A stretch of DNA of 15,934 nt from Planctomycetales bacterium (lineage in GTDB: Bacteria > Planctomycetota > Phycisphaerae > SM23-33), in contig JAUVIQ010000042.1 in NCBI GenBank assembly GCA_030592655.1, positions 1 through 15,934 on the forward strand, written 5' to 3'. Each line of letters starts with the position of its first letter. Position 1 is the stretch's first letter. Positions 1 through 7,464 of the stretch are shown here, piece after piece. Under the pieces are notes generated by a model. The model was given only the letters and a program-made list of their open reading frames with translations. It searched no databases and was not told the origin of the DNA. Both the position numbers and the translations under genes were made by a program.

Positions 1-147
1 GGCCCGGCGGCGAAGGAGGCTGTTCCTGCGCTTACTGAATTGCTGAAGGACAAGAACGAAGACGTTCGCCAGGCCGCCGCCGAGGCGCTGAAGCAAATCG
101 AGGCAAAAGCGACGAAGCAGGAAAATCGTCTCCCCCAACCTGATTAG
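1..147 (+). CDS. HEAT-repeat protein, C-terminal end only (5' truncated)
   Basis: Frame 1 is open from the window edge to a TAG at 145-147 and encodes 48 residues. The readable part has the helix-turn-helix pattern of a HEAT repeat: AVPALTELLKDKNEDVRQAA followed by AEAL, with the Pro, Asp and Val-Arg positions typical of bacterial PBS-lyase/HEAT proteins. The last 15 residues are a polar tail (KATKQENRLPQPD). HEAT repeats form protein-binding solenoids, so the domain alone does not give a function. The beginning of the gene lies outside the window. I am confident of the fold class and have no information on the specific role. Confidence 0.75.
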   Translation, partial: GPAAKEAVPALTELLKDKNEDVRQAAAEALKQIEAKATKQENRLPQPD

Positions 148-180
148 TCTGCTACAATAAAATGAATTAAATGGAAAACT

Positions 181-453
181 GTGAGCGATAAAATGAACAA
201 GCGAAAAACACAATTGTGCCTGTGCGTTAATAATGAAGAATATCCCGCTTCCCTTGAAACGAATAAACTCTACCTGATGCTGCCCAGTGAAGGAGAAGAA
301 GACCTCGACATGATCAGGGTCATCGACGAATCCGGGGAGGATTATCTATACCCAGCCGATTGTTTCGTTGTATTTCCCAAAGACCTTTTTGCAATGCTTC
401 ATTTCCCCCCAAAGACACGACAAAGAATCCTCCGGGCTTTGGAACCGGCGTAG
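181..453 (+). CDS. Small conserved hypothetical protein (DESGEDYLYPA family)
   Basis: A 90-residue acidic cytoplasmic protein with no signal peptide or membrane segment. The start used is GTG 181; ATG 193 (MNKRKTQ...) is an equally plausible start, because neither has a strong Shine-Dalgarno sequence (GGAAAA lies just before the GTG). The core reads YPASLETNKLY, then a central acidic stretch, then IRVIDESGEDYLYPADCFVV. I recall this pattern from short conserved bacterial proteins of unknown function in which a SLE..K.Y segment is followed by R.IDESGEDYLYP; no biochemical role is known to me. It is separated from the upstream HEAT gene by 33 bp and from mntA by 84 bp. It may be co-transcribed with either, or may simply be a small accessory gene near a toxin-antitoxin pair. 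Confidence 0.7.
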   Translation: MSDKMNKRKTQLCLCVNNEEYPASLETNKLYLMLPSEGEEDLDMIRVIDESGEDYLYPADCFVVFPKDLFAMLHFPPKTRQRILRALEPA

Positions 454-501
454 ATGCTTCCTCCATCCCGCAGCCGGAATTGCACTGGCATCGGAACGGT
501 T

Positions 502-525
502 TTTCGGCAATAATCGTTGCCGAAA
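502..525. promoter_or_regulatory. Perfect 9-bp hairpin immediately before the mntA ribosome binding site
   Basis: TTTCGGCAA at 502-510 and TTGCCGAAA at 517-525 are perfect inverted repeats around a 6-nt loop (511-516). The right arm ends one base before the GAGG at 526-529 that serves ATG 538. There is no T-run after it, so a classical terminator for the upstream gene is unlikely. A protein-binding operator for the toxin-antitoxin pair, or an RNA hairpin affecting mntA translation, are both possible. Confidence 0.5.
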
Positions 526-537
526 GAGGACTGTGCT

Positions 538-852
538 ATGACGGTCGGCATTGAAATCGACAAAGAAGAGATCGCCCGCTTCTGCCGGAAGTGGAAGATA
601 ACGGAGTTTTCCCTGTTCGGGTCTGTCCTGCGGGACGACTTCCGCCCCGACAGCGACGTGGACGTCCTGGTGGTCTTCGCCGAAGACGCACATTGGGGAC
701 TGTTCGACCTGTGTCGCATGGAAGACGAATTGAAGGCGCTATTCGGGCGCGAGGTTGACTTTGTAACAAGACGGTCTGTCGAAAGCAGTCCGAACTATAT
801 CCGGCGTAACCACATCCTCAGACATATGGAGCTGATTCATGCGGAAAGATAA
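538..852 (+). CDS. mntA: MntA-type minimal nucleotidyltransferase antitoxin
   Basis: A 104-residue protein of the minimal nucleotidyltransferase (MNT) family, the antitoxin half of HEPN/MNT modules. Family members studied elsewhere neutralise the partner HEPN RNase, in characterised cases by AMPylating it. The catalytic motif is intact: G28-S29, ten residues, then D40-V-D42, with a third acidic residue at D74 in REVDFVT. This matches the GSx10DxD signature. ATG 538 is chosen because GAGG at 526-529 sits 8 nt upstream; the longer frame from TTG 517 would begin inside a hairpin stem. The 3' end overlaps hepT by 14 bp, so the two genes are translationally coupled. At about 100 aa it has the usual length for the family and nothing looks broken. 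Confidence 0.92.
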   Translation: MTVGIEIDKEEIARFCRKWKITEFSLFGSVLRDDFRPDSDVDVLVVFAEDAHWGLFDLCRMEDELKALFGREVDFVTRRSVESSPNYIRRNHILRHMELIHAER

Positions 853-1183
853 CGCCAGACTATTGGACATTCTCCTGGCGTGTAACGACGTCCAGGAGTT
901 TGTCGCCGGCGCCTCTCGCGAGGAATTCATGTCCGACGGAAAGCTCCAAAGCGCTCTGTGTATGAAACTGGAGATTATTGGCGAGGCCGCCCGAACGGTG
1001 TCCGACGAATACAAAACTACCCATCCGGAGATTCCCTGGCACGACATCATCGGACTAAGGCACAGGATCGTCCATGAATATTTTCGCCTGGACCTGGGCA
1101 TCATCTGGGATATTGTCCAAAAAGACATACCAGCGCTTATCGCGATGATGGAACCTCTAATCCCCCCGGAAGAAAAAGCGTAG
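839..1183 (+). CDS. hepT: HepT-type HEPN toxin (DUF86 RNase)
   Basis: A 114-residue all-helical HEPN protein (DUF86), the toxin partner of mntA. HEPN toxins are metal-independent endoribonucleases. The conserved active-site motif Rx4HxY is present: R74, H79 and Y81 within LRHRIVHEYF. Other family marks are KLEIIGEAAR at residues 43-52 and the PEIPWHDIIGLR segment just before the motif. Length is normal for the family. The ATG lies inside the last codons of mntA (14-bp overlap), the usual arrangement for the pair, with antitoxin first. The catalytic residues are intact, so the toxin is probably active and held in check by MntA. It is a stand-alone module; nothing else nearby looks like a defence gene. 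Confidence 0.94.
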   Translation: MRKDNARLLDILLACNDVQEFVAGASREEFMSDGKLQSALCMKLEIIGEAARTVSDEYKTTHPEIPWHDIIGLRHRIVHEYFRLDLGIIWDIVQKDIPALIAMMEPLIPPEEKA

Positions 1184-1215
1184 TATCATCCGGGCGATGC
1201 CGATAGCGTCCCGCC

Positions 1216-1242
1216 TTCTGAAATAATCGCAAATTATCAGAA
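1216..1242. promoter_or_regulatory. Candidate operator: imperfect AT-rich palindrome upstream of the metal ATPase
   Basis: TTCTG at 1216-1220 pairs with CAGAA at 1238-1242, and ATAAT at 1223-1227 pairs with ATTAT at 1233-1237, around a 5-nt centre with one 2-nt asymmetry. It lies about 63 bp before ATG 1305 in the 121-bp gap behind hepT. Read on the minus strand it starts TGATAAT and ends ATTATTTCA, which resembles Fur-family boxes. It could be a metalloregulator site for the transporter or a weak hairpin ending the hepT transcript. Confidence 0.3.
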
Positions 1243-1304
1243 CCGTCGGCTGGGATGAAGCGTAACAATGACAACCTATTTTTCGGGTAAAAGCGGAGAA
1301 TTAT

Positions 1305-3302
1305 ATGGCTCATGATATTTTGAAGGATTCGGTCGAGGCACAGACCGTCCGCGCAAGCGTACTTATCGTAGGAATACTTCTGGGCGGCGTACTGGTGCTT
1401 TGTTCGTACCTGGTTCCGCTGATCCCGATTTTCTCGCGTGTAACCTTTTCCGACGGGCAGCGAAATTTTAATTCCTTCGCCGACATCCTGGCGATGGCGG
1501 GGGCGATCCTGCTGGGGTTTCCCATCATCATCCATGCGATTAAGGGCATCCTTCGCCATCAGGCACACATGGACGAACTGGTCGCCCTGGCTGTCATTGC
1601 AGCCCTGACGGCGGCGGATTACCGAACGGCCGGGGTCGTTGCATTCTTCCTCCTGCTGGCGAACCTGGTGGAGACGCGAACCGCACTGGGCGCAAAGGCC
1701 AGCATCGAATCGCTCATCCGCATCTCGCCGACCAAGGCCCACCGCCTCGCCGACAACGGTACAGAGGAACTGGTCAATCCGATCGACCTGTCAGCCGGCG
1801 ACGTCGTTCGCGTGCGCCCCGGCGACAACATCCCCGCAGACGGAATAATCGTATCGGGTCAAACTTCCGTCAACCAGGCGAACATCACCGGCGAGTCGCT
1901 TCCGGTAGATAAGGCTGTCGCCGACGAGGTATTTTCCGGAACATCCAACCAGGCCGGCGCTATCGACGTAAAGGTTACGCGTGCCGGCGACGATACCACG
2001 CTCGGAAAGGTTCGCCACCTTATCCTCCAGGCCCAGCAGACGCGGACGCCCATTATGCGATTAATCGACCGCTATGCCGGATGGTACACGCCGACAATCA
2101 TTATGATCACCGGAATCGTACTGTTCTTCACCCGCAACAGCGGCGGAGTCGAGCGGGCAATTACAATGCTCATCGTCGCCTGCCCGTGCGCGCTGATCCT
2201 GGCGGTACCGACGGCAATGGTCGCTGCACTGTCATGCGCTGCCAGGCTTGGGATTCTCATAAAAGACGTCTCCACGCTGGAAGTGGCAAGAAATCTCACA
2301 TCCGTGATTTTCGACAAGACCGGAACGCTGACGACGGGCGAACTGGCGGTTACCCGTCTCCAGCCGGGGCCTGGAATCGAACCGGAAGAACTACTCAAAA
2401 CGGCATCGACTCTCGAACATATGTCGAAGCACCCCGTCGCCAGGGCAATCGTGAAAATCGCGCAGAAGGCCGGTATCGCACCGGCGGAACCGACAAACTT
2501 CCAGGAATTCGCCGGCAAAGGCGTCAGCGGAAACGTCGATGGGCAGGAAATTCTCGTCGGGCGAAAAACCTGGCTGACTGAACAGGGTGTGGACATGTCC
2601 GCGATGTCGGGTGCGGCAATGGCCGAACCTGAGGGGCTTTCGACGCTTTATGTATCCCGAGGATCGAAGGTGCTCGGATGGGTCGGCCTGGAAGACCGCA
2701 CACGACCCGAAGCCCGACAGGCGCTCGAAGAACTTCGCAAAATGGGCATAAACGAACTGGTGATGGTAACGGGCGACAAATGGTCGGTAGCAAGACGGGT
2801 AGCGAAAGAAATGGGATGCACCGAGGTCCAGGCCGAGGTGCTGCCCGCCGATAAACTGGAACTCGTCGCAGCCTTGAAGGCCCAGAAACATATCGTCGCG
2901 GTCGTCGGCGACGGCGTCAACGACGCACCAGCCCTGGCAGCGGGCGACCTGTCCGTGGCAATGGGAGCGGCAGGGTCCGACGTAGCCATTAATTCCGCCA
3001 GTATCGCACTGATGAACAACAACCTCGAACGCCTTCCGTTCCTGGTTCGGCTGTCGCGCCGGACAATGAGCGTGGTCCACCAGAACCTGCTGCTGGGAGT
3101 ATCCTTCATAATCGTCCTCGAGATTCTCAGCGCGATGGGATGGATAACGCCGATTATGGGCGCGATATTCCACTTCGTCGCTGCCTGCGCGGTGATATTC
3201 AACAGCGCACGCCTGGTGAGATTCGGCGAAGAGTTGCACAAACCGGCTCAAGAAGAACAGCCCGCTCCGAGAGTGGAACCTGTTCCGGTAACGAATTACT
3301 AA
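1305..3302 (+). CDS. P1B-type heavy-metal-translocating ATPase without N-terminal metal-binding domain
   Basis: A 665-residue integral membrane pump that uses ATP to move a transition metal ion across the inner membrane. All catalytic elements are visible: actuator TGES 195-198, CPC in the sixth membrane helix 293-295, phosphorylated D337 in DKTGT, the HP dipeptide 376-377 that marks P1B pumps, and GDGVNDAP 535-542 in the hinge. No CxxC (HMA) domain precedes the first helix (about 18-42). The last two helices differ from Zn/Cd pumps. Aligned by eye to E. coli ZntA from the shared QN, the ZntA lysine in the seventh helix is Ile602 here, with Glu606 one turn later, and the ZntA aspartate in the eighth helix is His623. 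The copper-type YN and MxxS residues are also absent. Substrate is therefore uncertain. Start: GGAG at 1295-1298, 6 nt before ATG. The last codons (...VTNY) are read from a heptad repeat. Confidence 0.93.
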   Translation: MAHDILKDSVEAQTVRASVLIVGILLGGVLVLCSYLVPLIPIFSRVTFSDGQRNFNSFADILAMAGAILLGFPIIIHAIKGILRHQAHMDELVALAVIAALTAADYRTAGVVAFFLLLANLVETRTALGAKASIESLIRISPTKAHRLADNGTEELVNPIDLSAGDVVRVRPGDNIPADGIIVSGQTSVNQANITGESLPVDKAVADEVFSGTSNQAGAIDVKVTRAGDDTTLGKVRHLILQAQQTRTPIMRLIDRYAGWYTPTIIMITGIVLFFTRNSGGVERAITMLIVACPCALILAVPTAMVAALSCAARLGILIKDVSTLEVARNLTSVIFDKTGTLTTGELAVTRLQPGPGIEPEELLKTASTLEHMSKHPVARAIVKIAQKAGIAPAEPTNFQEFAGKGVSGNVDGQEILVGRKTWLTEQGVDMSAMSGAAMAEPEGLSTLYVSRGSKVLGWVGLEDRTRPEARQALEELRKMGINELVMVTGDKWSVARRVAKEMGCTEVQAEVLPADKLELVAALKAQKHIVAVVGDGVNDAPALAAGDLSVAMGAAGSDVAINSASIALMNNNLERLPFLVRLSRRTMSVVHQNLLLGVSFIIVLEILSAMGWITPIMGAIFHFVAACAVIFNSARLVRFGEELHKPAQEEQPAPRVEPVPVTNY

Positions 3303-3336
3303 TTACGAATTACCAATTACGAATTACTACTTACGA
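3291..3336. repeat. Heptad repeat array, AATTACN type, across two converging stop codons
   Basis: Tandem 7-bp units run ACGAATT-ACTAATT-ACGAATT-ACCAATT-ACGAATT-ACT, that is AATTAC followed by a variable base. The array starts in the last codons of the metal ATPase, covers its TAA (3300-3302) and extends into the stop codon (3327-3329) and final codons of the minus-strand permease. A 26-bp segment, 3291-3316, occurs exactly in the opposite orientation at 7466-7491. All units here face the same way; I see no local inverted partner. Confidence 0.85.
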
Positions 3337-4940
3337 AGGATATCAAAATGATGTCTGGTTCTGGGAAGCAGCAATATCAATGCCACGACGGCAGCGGCGA
3401 TAACGCCCGCCAGCGCCGTTGTGGAGGTATTGTCCGACGAGCGAAGCCCCGTCGCCACGACCAGGGCCACAGTCAGACCTGCGCAGACGAGCACGAAATA
3501 ATATGTCCACTTCACGCCCCGTCCGAACCATCCGGCGAGCACCCATCCGGCGATTGCTGCTGCGATAAGTCCGGCGGCTGTGATAATCGCGATTATCGAA
3601 CCGAACCCGCCGGGGATGGTCAATGCGAATATGCCGACGCCAATCGCGCCGACCCTTCCGGTCCAGGCCAGGATCGACACCGGAAGCGGAGCAACCGATG
3701 CCGACGAACCGGTCTGACCCGTCAACTCACGTCGCTGAAACAAGACCATGCCGATTGCCAGAATGGCTATGACATGGAATGCAGCGTAAGCAGCCGACAA
3801 TCCAACGTAACCGGCGGGTATGGGCCTGTCGGTCACCAGGGCATCCATGACGTAAAAGAACGTCAGGTTCGGAAACAACAGGTAAGTCGCCTTCGCAGCG
3901 TAACTTTCAGATGCGAATCGCCCGAAAAAGTAGTGACTGGTCGAGCCGAGGAAGAAGAACGCGAAGCATATCAGCAGCGTCATTACCTGCCCCAGGCGCG
4001 TACTGGCAGCCACAGCCAACGCTACAAAAACCAGAACGGCAAAAAGTATCAGCAGAATTGCAAACAACAGGCAGTCGGTGATAGCGGGGAGCGGCTCGTT
4101 GATCGGACCGGCGCTTCTGACGCCGGCGAGTTTCTCGATGTCTCTTATGGCTGTCTTCATCACCGTAGCGCTTGGGAAACGAATTGTAACGACGTTGCGG
4201 TTACGGTCGGCCTTCTCGGCCTTGTAAGGTCCGCCCGCAATATGTTCAAGAAAGTCGTCCATCGAATGCCCGGAGTCCAATTCAATCCGGACGATCCCCG
4301 GCTTGGGTACGGGCGGGACGTCATAACCGGGCGGAACAATCGTCCAACCCTTTCCGACAAAGATGATTACAGCCATCGCCAGCGTAAGCAGGACCACGCC
4401 GAACCCGACACCGGCGGATGCGAAGTTCCAGCCGAAGAAATAATTGCAGAACAACGCAGCGGCGATCGTCAGAACGAAGGCAGAGCATCCCAGGATGATA
4501 ACGGGAAAATCGTAAGGGTCCGAAGCCCGAGGCATCACCTTGTGCCGAACGGTCATCAGAAACACCAGCGAGCAGAGCCAGTAGGCCACTATCAGCGCCG
4601 CTGCCACACCGACGAACTTGCCGAGCACGACCATAGGTCTGGCGACTGGCTTGGAAACAACCGTCAGGATGGTTTTGTCTTCGATTTCCCGGCTGAGGAC
4701 GCCCGAAGCGATGAAGGCTGCCAGAAGCAGACCCGAAACCAGCAGCGTCGAAAGTCCGAGGTTGATCATCATCTGCTGGTCGGTTTTCTGGTAGTCGGCA
4801 ATGCCCGTGCCCATAGTGTAAGTCGAAAGCGGAAGGTCCAGCACGAGCACCATAAAGGTTACGAGGATCAGCACGCCATAAACAGGCTGACGAATGGCTT
4901 CGATAAACGTGTTTCGAGATATTGCAAGCAGTCGTATCAT
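3327..4940 (-). CDS. ABC-2 type transporter permease with extra C-terminal membrane domain
   Basis: A 537-residue integral membrane subunit of an ABC-2 (NosY-like) exporter. The opening MIRLLAISRNTFIEAIRQPV and the cytoplasmic loop SREIEDKTILTVVSKPVARP (residues 83-102) are family hallmarks. Membrane segments are seen near 21-35, 62-82, 108-130, 148-168 and 177-195. A soluble, probably external, domain follows at about 199-283. More helices lie at 289-312, 317-335 and 383-401, up to FQRREL (401-406), where such permeases normally end. A further 130 residues with about four helices (425-450, 452-472, 479-497, 508-526) are unusual. The ATPase that would pair with it is probably the one at 9905, since none lies closer. 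It is divergent from the SPFH operon. No Shine-Dalgarno sequence precedes the ATG; a heptad repeat arm stands there instead. Confidence 0.88.
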   Translation of the reverse strand: MIRLLAISRNTFIEAIRQPVYGVLILVTFMVLVLDLPLSTYTMGTGIADYQKTDQQMMINLGLSTLLVSGLLLAAFIASGVLSREIEDKTILTVVSKPVARPMVVLGKFVGVAAALIVAYWLCSLVFLMTVRHKVMPRASDPYDFPVIILGCSAFVLTIAAALFCNYFFGWNFASAGVGFGVVLLTLAMAVIIFVGKGWTIVPPGYDVPPVPKPGIVRIELDSGHSMDDFLEHIAGGPYKAEKADRNRNVVTIRFPSATVMKTAIRDIEKLAGVRSAGPINEPLPAITDCLLFAILLILFAVLVFVALAVAASTRLGQVMTLLICFAFFFLGSTSHYFFGRFASESYAAKATYLLFPNLTFFYVMDALVTDRPIPAGYVGLSAAYAAFHVIAILAIGMVLFQRRELTGQTGSSASVAPLPVSILAWTGRVGAIGVGIFALTIPGGFGSIIAIITAAGLIAAAIAGWVLAGWFGRGVKWTYYFVLVCAGLTVALVVATGLRSSDNTSTTALAGVIAAAVVALILLLPRTRHHFDILRK

Positions 4941-4943
4941 TTT

Positions 4944-5164
4944 GATTGCGGATTGCAGATTGCGGATTGCGGATTACTTCTATCCGGTAGCGGTTTGGTA
5001 ACCGGCAATCCCCGCCTGACCGGCAGGCAGATACAATCTACAGTACGGGGCCGTTGCCCAAAAGGTTCATTCGTTTCCAATAAATCGTTTCAATTACGGA
5101 GCATCTTTACGCAATGGCGATATGTTAATATACAATCCTCAATCCGCAATCTGCAATCCGCAAT
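4944..5164. repeat. Inverted heptad repeats (ATTGCGG / AATCCGC type) enclosing the divergent promoter region
   Basis: The left arm 4945-4975 and right arm 5134-5164 are reverse complements over 31 bp with one mismatch (4970); the inner 25 bp (4945-4969 and 5140-5164) are perfect. Each arm is made of 7-bp units, GATTGCG-GATTGCA-GATTGCG-GATTGCG on the left and the complement on the right. The enclosed 158 bp must hold the promoters for both divergent genes. It contains small palindromes, for example GCCTG/CAGGC around ACCGG near 5015-5030, but I see no convincing -35/-10 pair; TAATAT at 5126-5131 is a weak -10 candidate. Each transcript starting inside the spacer would carry the same repeat sequence in its 5' leader. 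Confidence 0.9.
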
Positions 5165-5170
5165 TTTAAT

Positions 5171-5175
5171 AGGAG
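5171..5175 (+). promoter_or_regulatory. Ribosome binding site of the SPFH operon
   Basis: AGGAG with 6 nt to ATG 5182, placed just after the right heptad arm (ends 5164). It fixes the start of the first operon gene. Confidence 0.8.
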
Positions 5176-5181
5176 TCTTTT

Positions 5182-7461
5182 ATGCAGGCAAGTAAGCGTG
5201 GACAAAGAGTAGCGATTTTCGGGTTGGTTGTGCAGCTGGCGCTGATGGCGCTGGCGGTGCTACTGCTGCGAGCGACCGGATCGCCGGCGGCGAAGGCGGT
5301 GCTTTGGCTGATAATCCTACCGCTGCCCCTGTGGGTGATGACGCTGCTGATGTTCTATTGCCAATGGCTCGCGCGACGTGAAGCCGACGAACTCCAGCAA
5401 CTCGCGTCCCGTCCGGGACAGGCAGAGAGTATTTTCCGCGATGAAGAAGGCGAAATTCACCCTGCGGCAAATCGCCTGAAATGGATGCAGCGATACCTTG
5501 CGCCGTCATTTACGCTGCTGTTGGCCGGATGTCATGCCCTGGTCGGTATCTATCTGCTGCGGCGCCTCATCAGCGCCGATACCGACGTGACGTCCTTGAC
5601 GAAACCGGCGGCAATATTCTTCGCTGTCGGCGGAGCGTTCGTAGCCTTCCTGTTCAGTCGATACGTTGTCGGTATGGCAGGGGCGGCTTCCTGGCGGATG
5701 CTTCGAGCGCCGGGGTCGTACCTGTTCACAAATTCGCTGATTCTGGCCCTTCTGACAGCGGCACTGGCGGCCGAATACTACGAATGGTCTGTATTGGGCG
5801 TGGTGGTCGCGTATATCCTGTCCGTTTTCACGATTATCATCGCTGCTGAACTGGTGCTGAACTTCATCCTGGACCTCTACCGCCCGCGCCTCCCCGACAG
5901 CGAGATCAGGTACAGCTACGACAGCAGGCTCCTGAACCTTATCGCCAGCCCTGATAGCATCGGGCACTCAATCGCCGAAGCATTGAATTACCAGTTCGGA
6001 TTCGAGGTATCAGGAACGTGGTTTTATCGGCTACTTCAGCGTTCGCTCGTTCCGCTGCTGCTGACCGGAGCGGTTATCGTCTGGCTGATGAGTTCTCTTA
6101 TAATCGTCGAGCAAGGTCAGCAATACGTCGTTCTGCACTGGGGCAAGCCGCAGCAAGTGCTGAAACCCAGGCCTTGTCCGTATCTCGTCTATCCCTGGCC
6201 TATCGACATATCCCGAAAGTTCGATACCGGCGCTATTCACCAGATTACCATCGGCGTCGGCGAGGAACGTGAGGAGAAACTCGTCAACGGAAAGAGGATT
6301 TACCTCTGGACGGAAGAACATGGCCAATGGACCGAACTGAACACACTGGTGGCCAAGAAGCCGAGAAAAAGTAAGGTCGATAAAACGGGAAAGTTACAAG
6401 TCCCGCCCGTTGACCTGATCAAATTTACAGTGGGCGTGTACTACCAGATTAAGGATGCCAAAAAGTTTGGGTATGACTTCACCGACGCACCGAAATTACT
6501 TGATGCGATTGCCTACCGCGAGATGATTAAATATGCAGCCTCGGCTACGCTCCTGGAAAAACTACCTGATAACGAAAAGGGGCAGTCCCCCCCACAAGGG
6601 ATATTGAGTTTCGGGCGGGGAAAAGCGGCGTCGGACCTGCATGAGCGAATCGCAGATGCCGTTTCATCAGAAAAGGGGCTTGACCTCGGCGTAAAGATTG
6701 TACGGGTGGAAATTCTCGGAAGCCATCCGCCCAAAGGGGCAGCGCCCGCCTTCCAGGACGTTATCGCCGCTGAACGCGAGCAGGACCGCCTGCGATATGA
6801 GGCGGAAGCCGACGCCAACCAGATGCTCGCCTCCGTCGCCGGAGAGGCTGAACAGGCTCTGACACTCTCGCAGGCGATTACCTTCAAGCGAAAATTGACG
6901 GATATACAAAACAAAGGCGACCAACTGGACAAAACAGTCAAAGAGGCCATTCGCGAGGCGACCGGAGAGGCCAATGGTCTGAAAGATCAAATCAAACTGG
7001 AGCGGAAACTGGGCAGGATCACACCCGGTAAAAAGACTGTAGCGCAGAAGTTGCTGGAGCGACAGGAAGCGTTTCTGGAAATCCTCACGAACATTCAGGC
7101 CAGGCCCGCGAACCTGAAAGTCTTCCTGAACGAGAAGATTACCGAGGCCGAGAAGGAAGTCGCGGATCTTTTCAGGGACGTCGAAGGTCAGGCCGCTGTA
7201 ATTATCGCCAGGGCCCAGTCCTACAGATGGGAAAAAGAGTTCGCCGAACGCGCCCGCGCCGAAGCCTTCGGCGCTCAATTAATGTGCCTCAAGGCGGCGC
7301 CTCGCCTCTACAGGTTCGACAAACACCTCGACGCTATCGCCGAGGGAATAAAAAACCAACGCAAGTACATACTCGGCGTGGACCGGGAAAAAGTGGAAAT
7401 ATGGCTGAACCTCGAAGAACAGCAGCGGGATATGAGCGAGATACCACTTGGAGAAAAATGA
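5182..7461 (+). CDS. Seven-TM SPFH/band-7 protein, HflK-like
   Basis: A 759-residue membrane protein. The N-terminal third is multi-pass, with hydrophobic segments near 12-29, 38-60, 106-127, 142-163, 180-198, 204-230 and 287-309. The seventh leads straight into an SPFH domain beginning VEQGQQYVVLHWGKP (309-323), with the usual PWP (338-340) and the family's HPP...AF.DVIAA pattern at 515-530. A charged coiled-coil region follows (about 525-700), ending in a segment shared with the 457-aa SPFH protein downstream (EGQA near 668, R-AEAFG near 692-697). E. coli HflK is about 420 aa with one TM; both the seven-helix front and the longer coiled coil are additions. HflK/C proteins form large ring or cage assemblies and control membrane proteases; here the partner may be the ABC exporter of the same operon. 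Product class is certain, function inferred. Confidence 0.88.
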   Translation: MQASKRGQRVAIFGLVVQLALMALAVLLLRATGSPAAKAVLWLIILPLPLWVMTLLMFYCQWLARREADELQQLASRPGQAESIFRDEEGEIHPAANRLKWMQRYLAPSFTLLLAGCHALVGIYLLRRLISADTDVTSLTKPAAIFFAVGGAFVAFLFSRYVVGMAGAASWRMLRAPGSYLFTNSLILALLTAALAAEYYEWSVLGVVVAYILSVFTIIIAAELVLNFILDLYRPRLPDSEIRYSYDSRLLNLIASPDSIGHSIAEALNYQFGFEVSGTWFYRLLQRSLVPLLLTGAVIVWLMSSLIIVEQGQQYVVLHWGKPQQVLKPRPCPYLVYPWPIDISRKFDTGAIHQITIGVGEEREEKLVNGKRIYLWTEEHGQWTELNTLVAKKPRKSKVDKTGKLQVPPVDLIKFTVGVYYQIKDAKKFGYDFTDAPKLLDAIAYREMIKYAASATLLEKLPDNEKGQSPPQGILSFGRGKAASDLHERIADAVSSEKGLDLGVKIVRVEILGSHPPKGAAPAFQDVIAAEREQDRLRYEAEADANQMLASVAGEAEQALTLSQAITFKRKLTDIQNKGDQLDKTVKEAIREATGEANGLKDQIKLERKLGRITPGKKTVAQKLLERQEAFLEILTNIQARPANLKVFLNEKITEAEKEVADLFRDVEGQAAVIIARAQSYRWEKEFAERARAEAFGAQLMCLKAAPRLYRFDKHLDAIAEGIKNQRKYILGVDREKVEIWLNLEEQQRDMSEIPLGEK

Positions 7462-7464
7462 AGG

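Noticed and set aside
517..537. TTG start for mntA
   Set aside because: It lies in the stem of a hairpin with no upstream ribosome binding site, whereas ATG 538 has GAGG at good spacing.
2391..3251. 286-codon minus-strand frame inside the metal ATPase gene
   Set aside because: It lies antisense to the most conserved catalytic part of the pump and has no recognisable motif or ribosome binding site.
4944..5164. Insertion sequence with terminal inverted repeats
   Set aside because: No transposase frame lies between the arms, no target duplication is visible, and the arms are tandem heptads. A non-autonomous element remains possible and is covered under findings.
3348..5195. 615-codon open frame on the plus strand opposite the ABC permease
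   Set aside because: Its translation is rich in Arg, Gln, His and Cys with no domain or helix pattern, while the opposite strand encodes a clear membrane protein with family motifs; it also runs through the heptad repeats. It is an antisense shadow.
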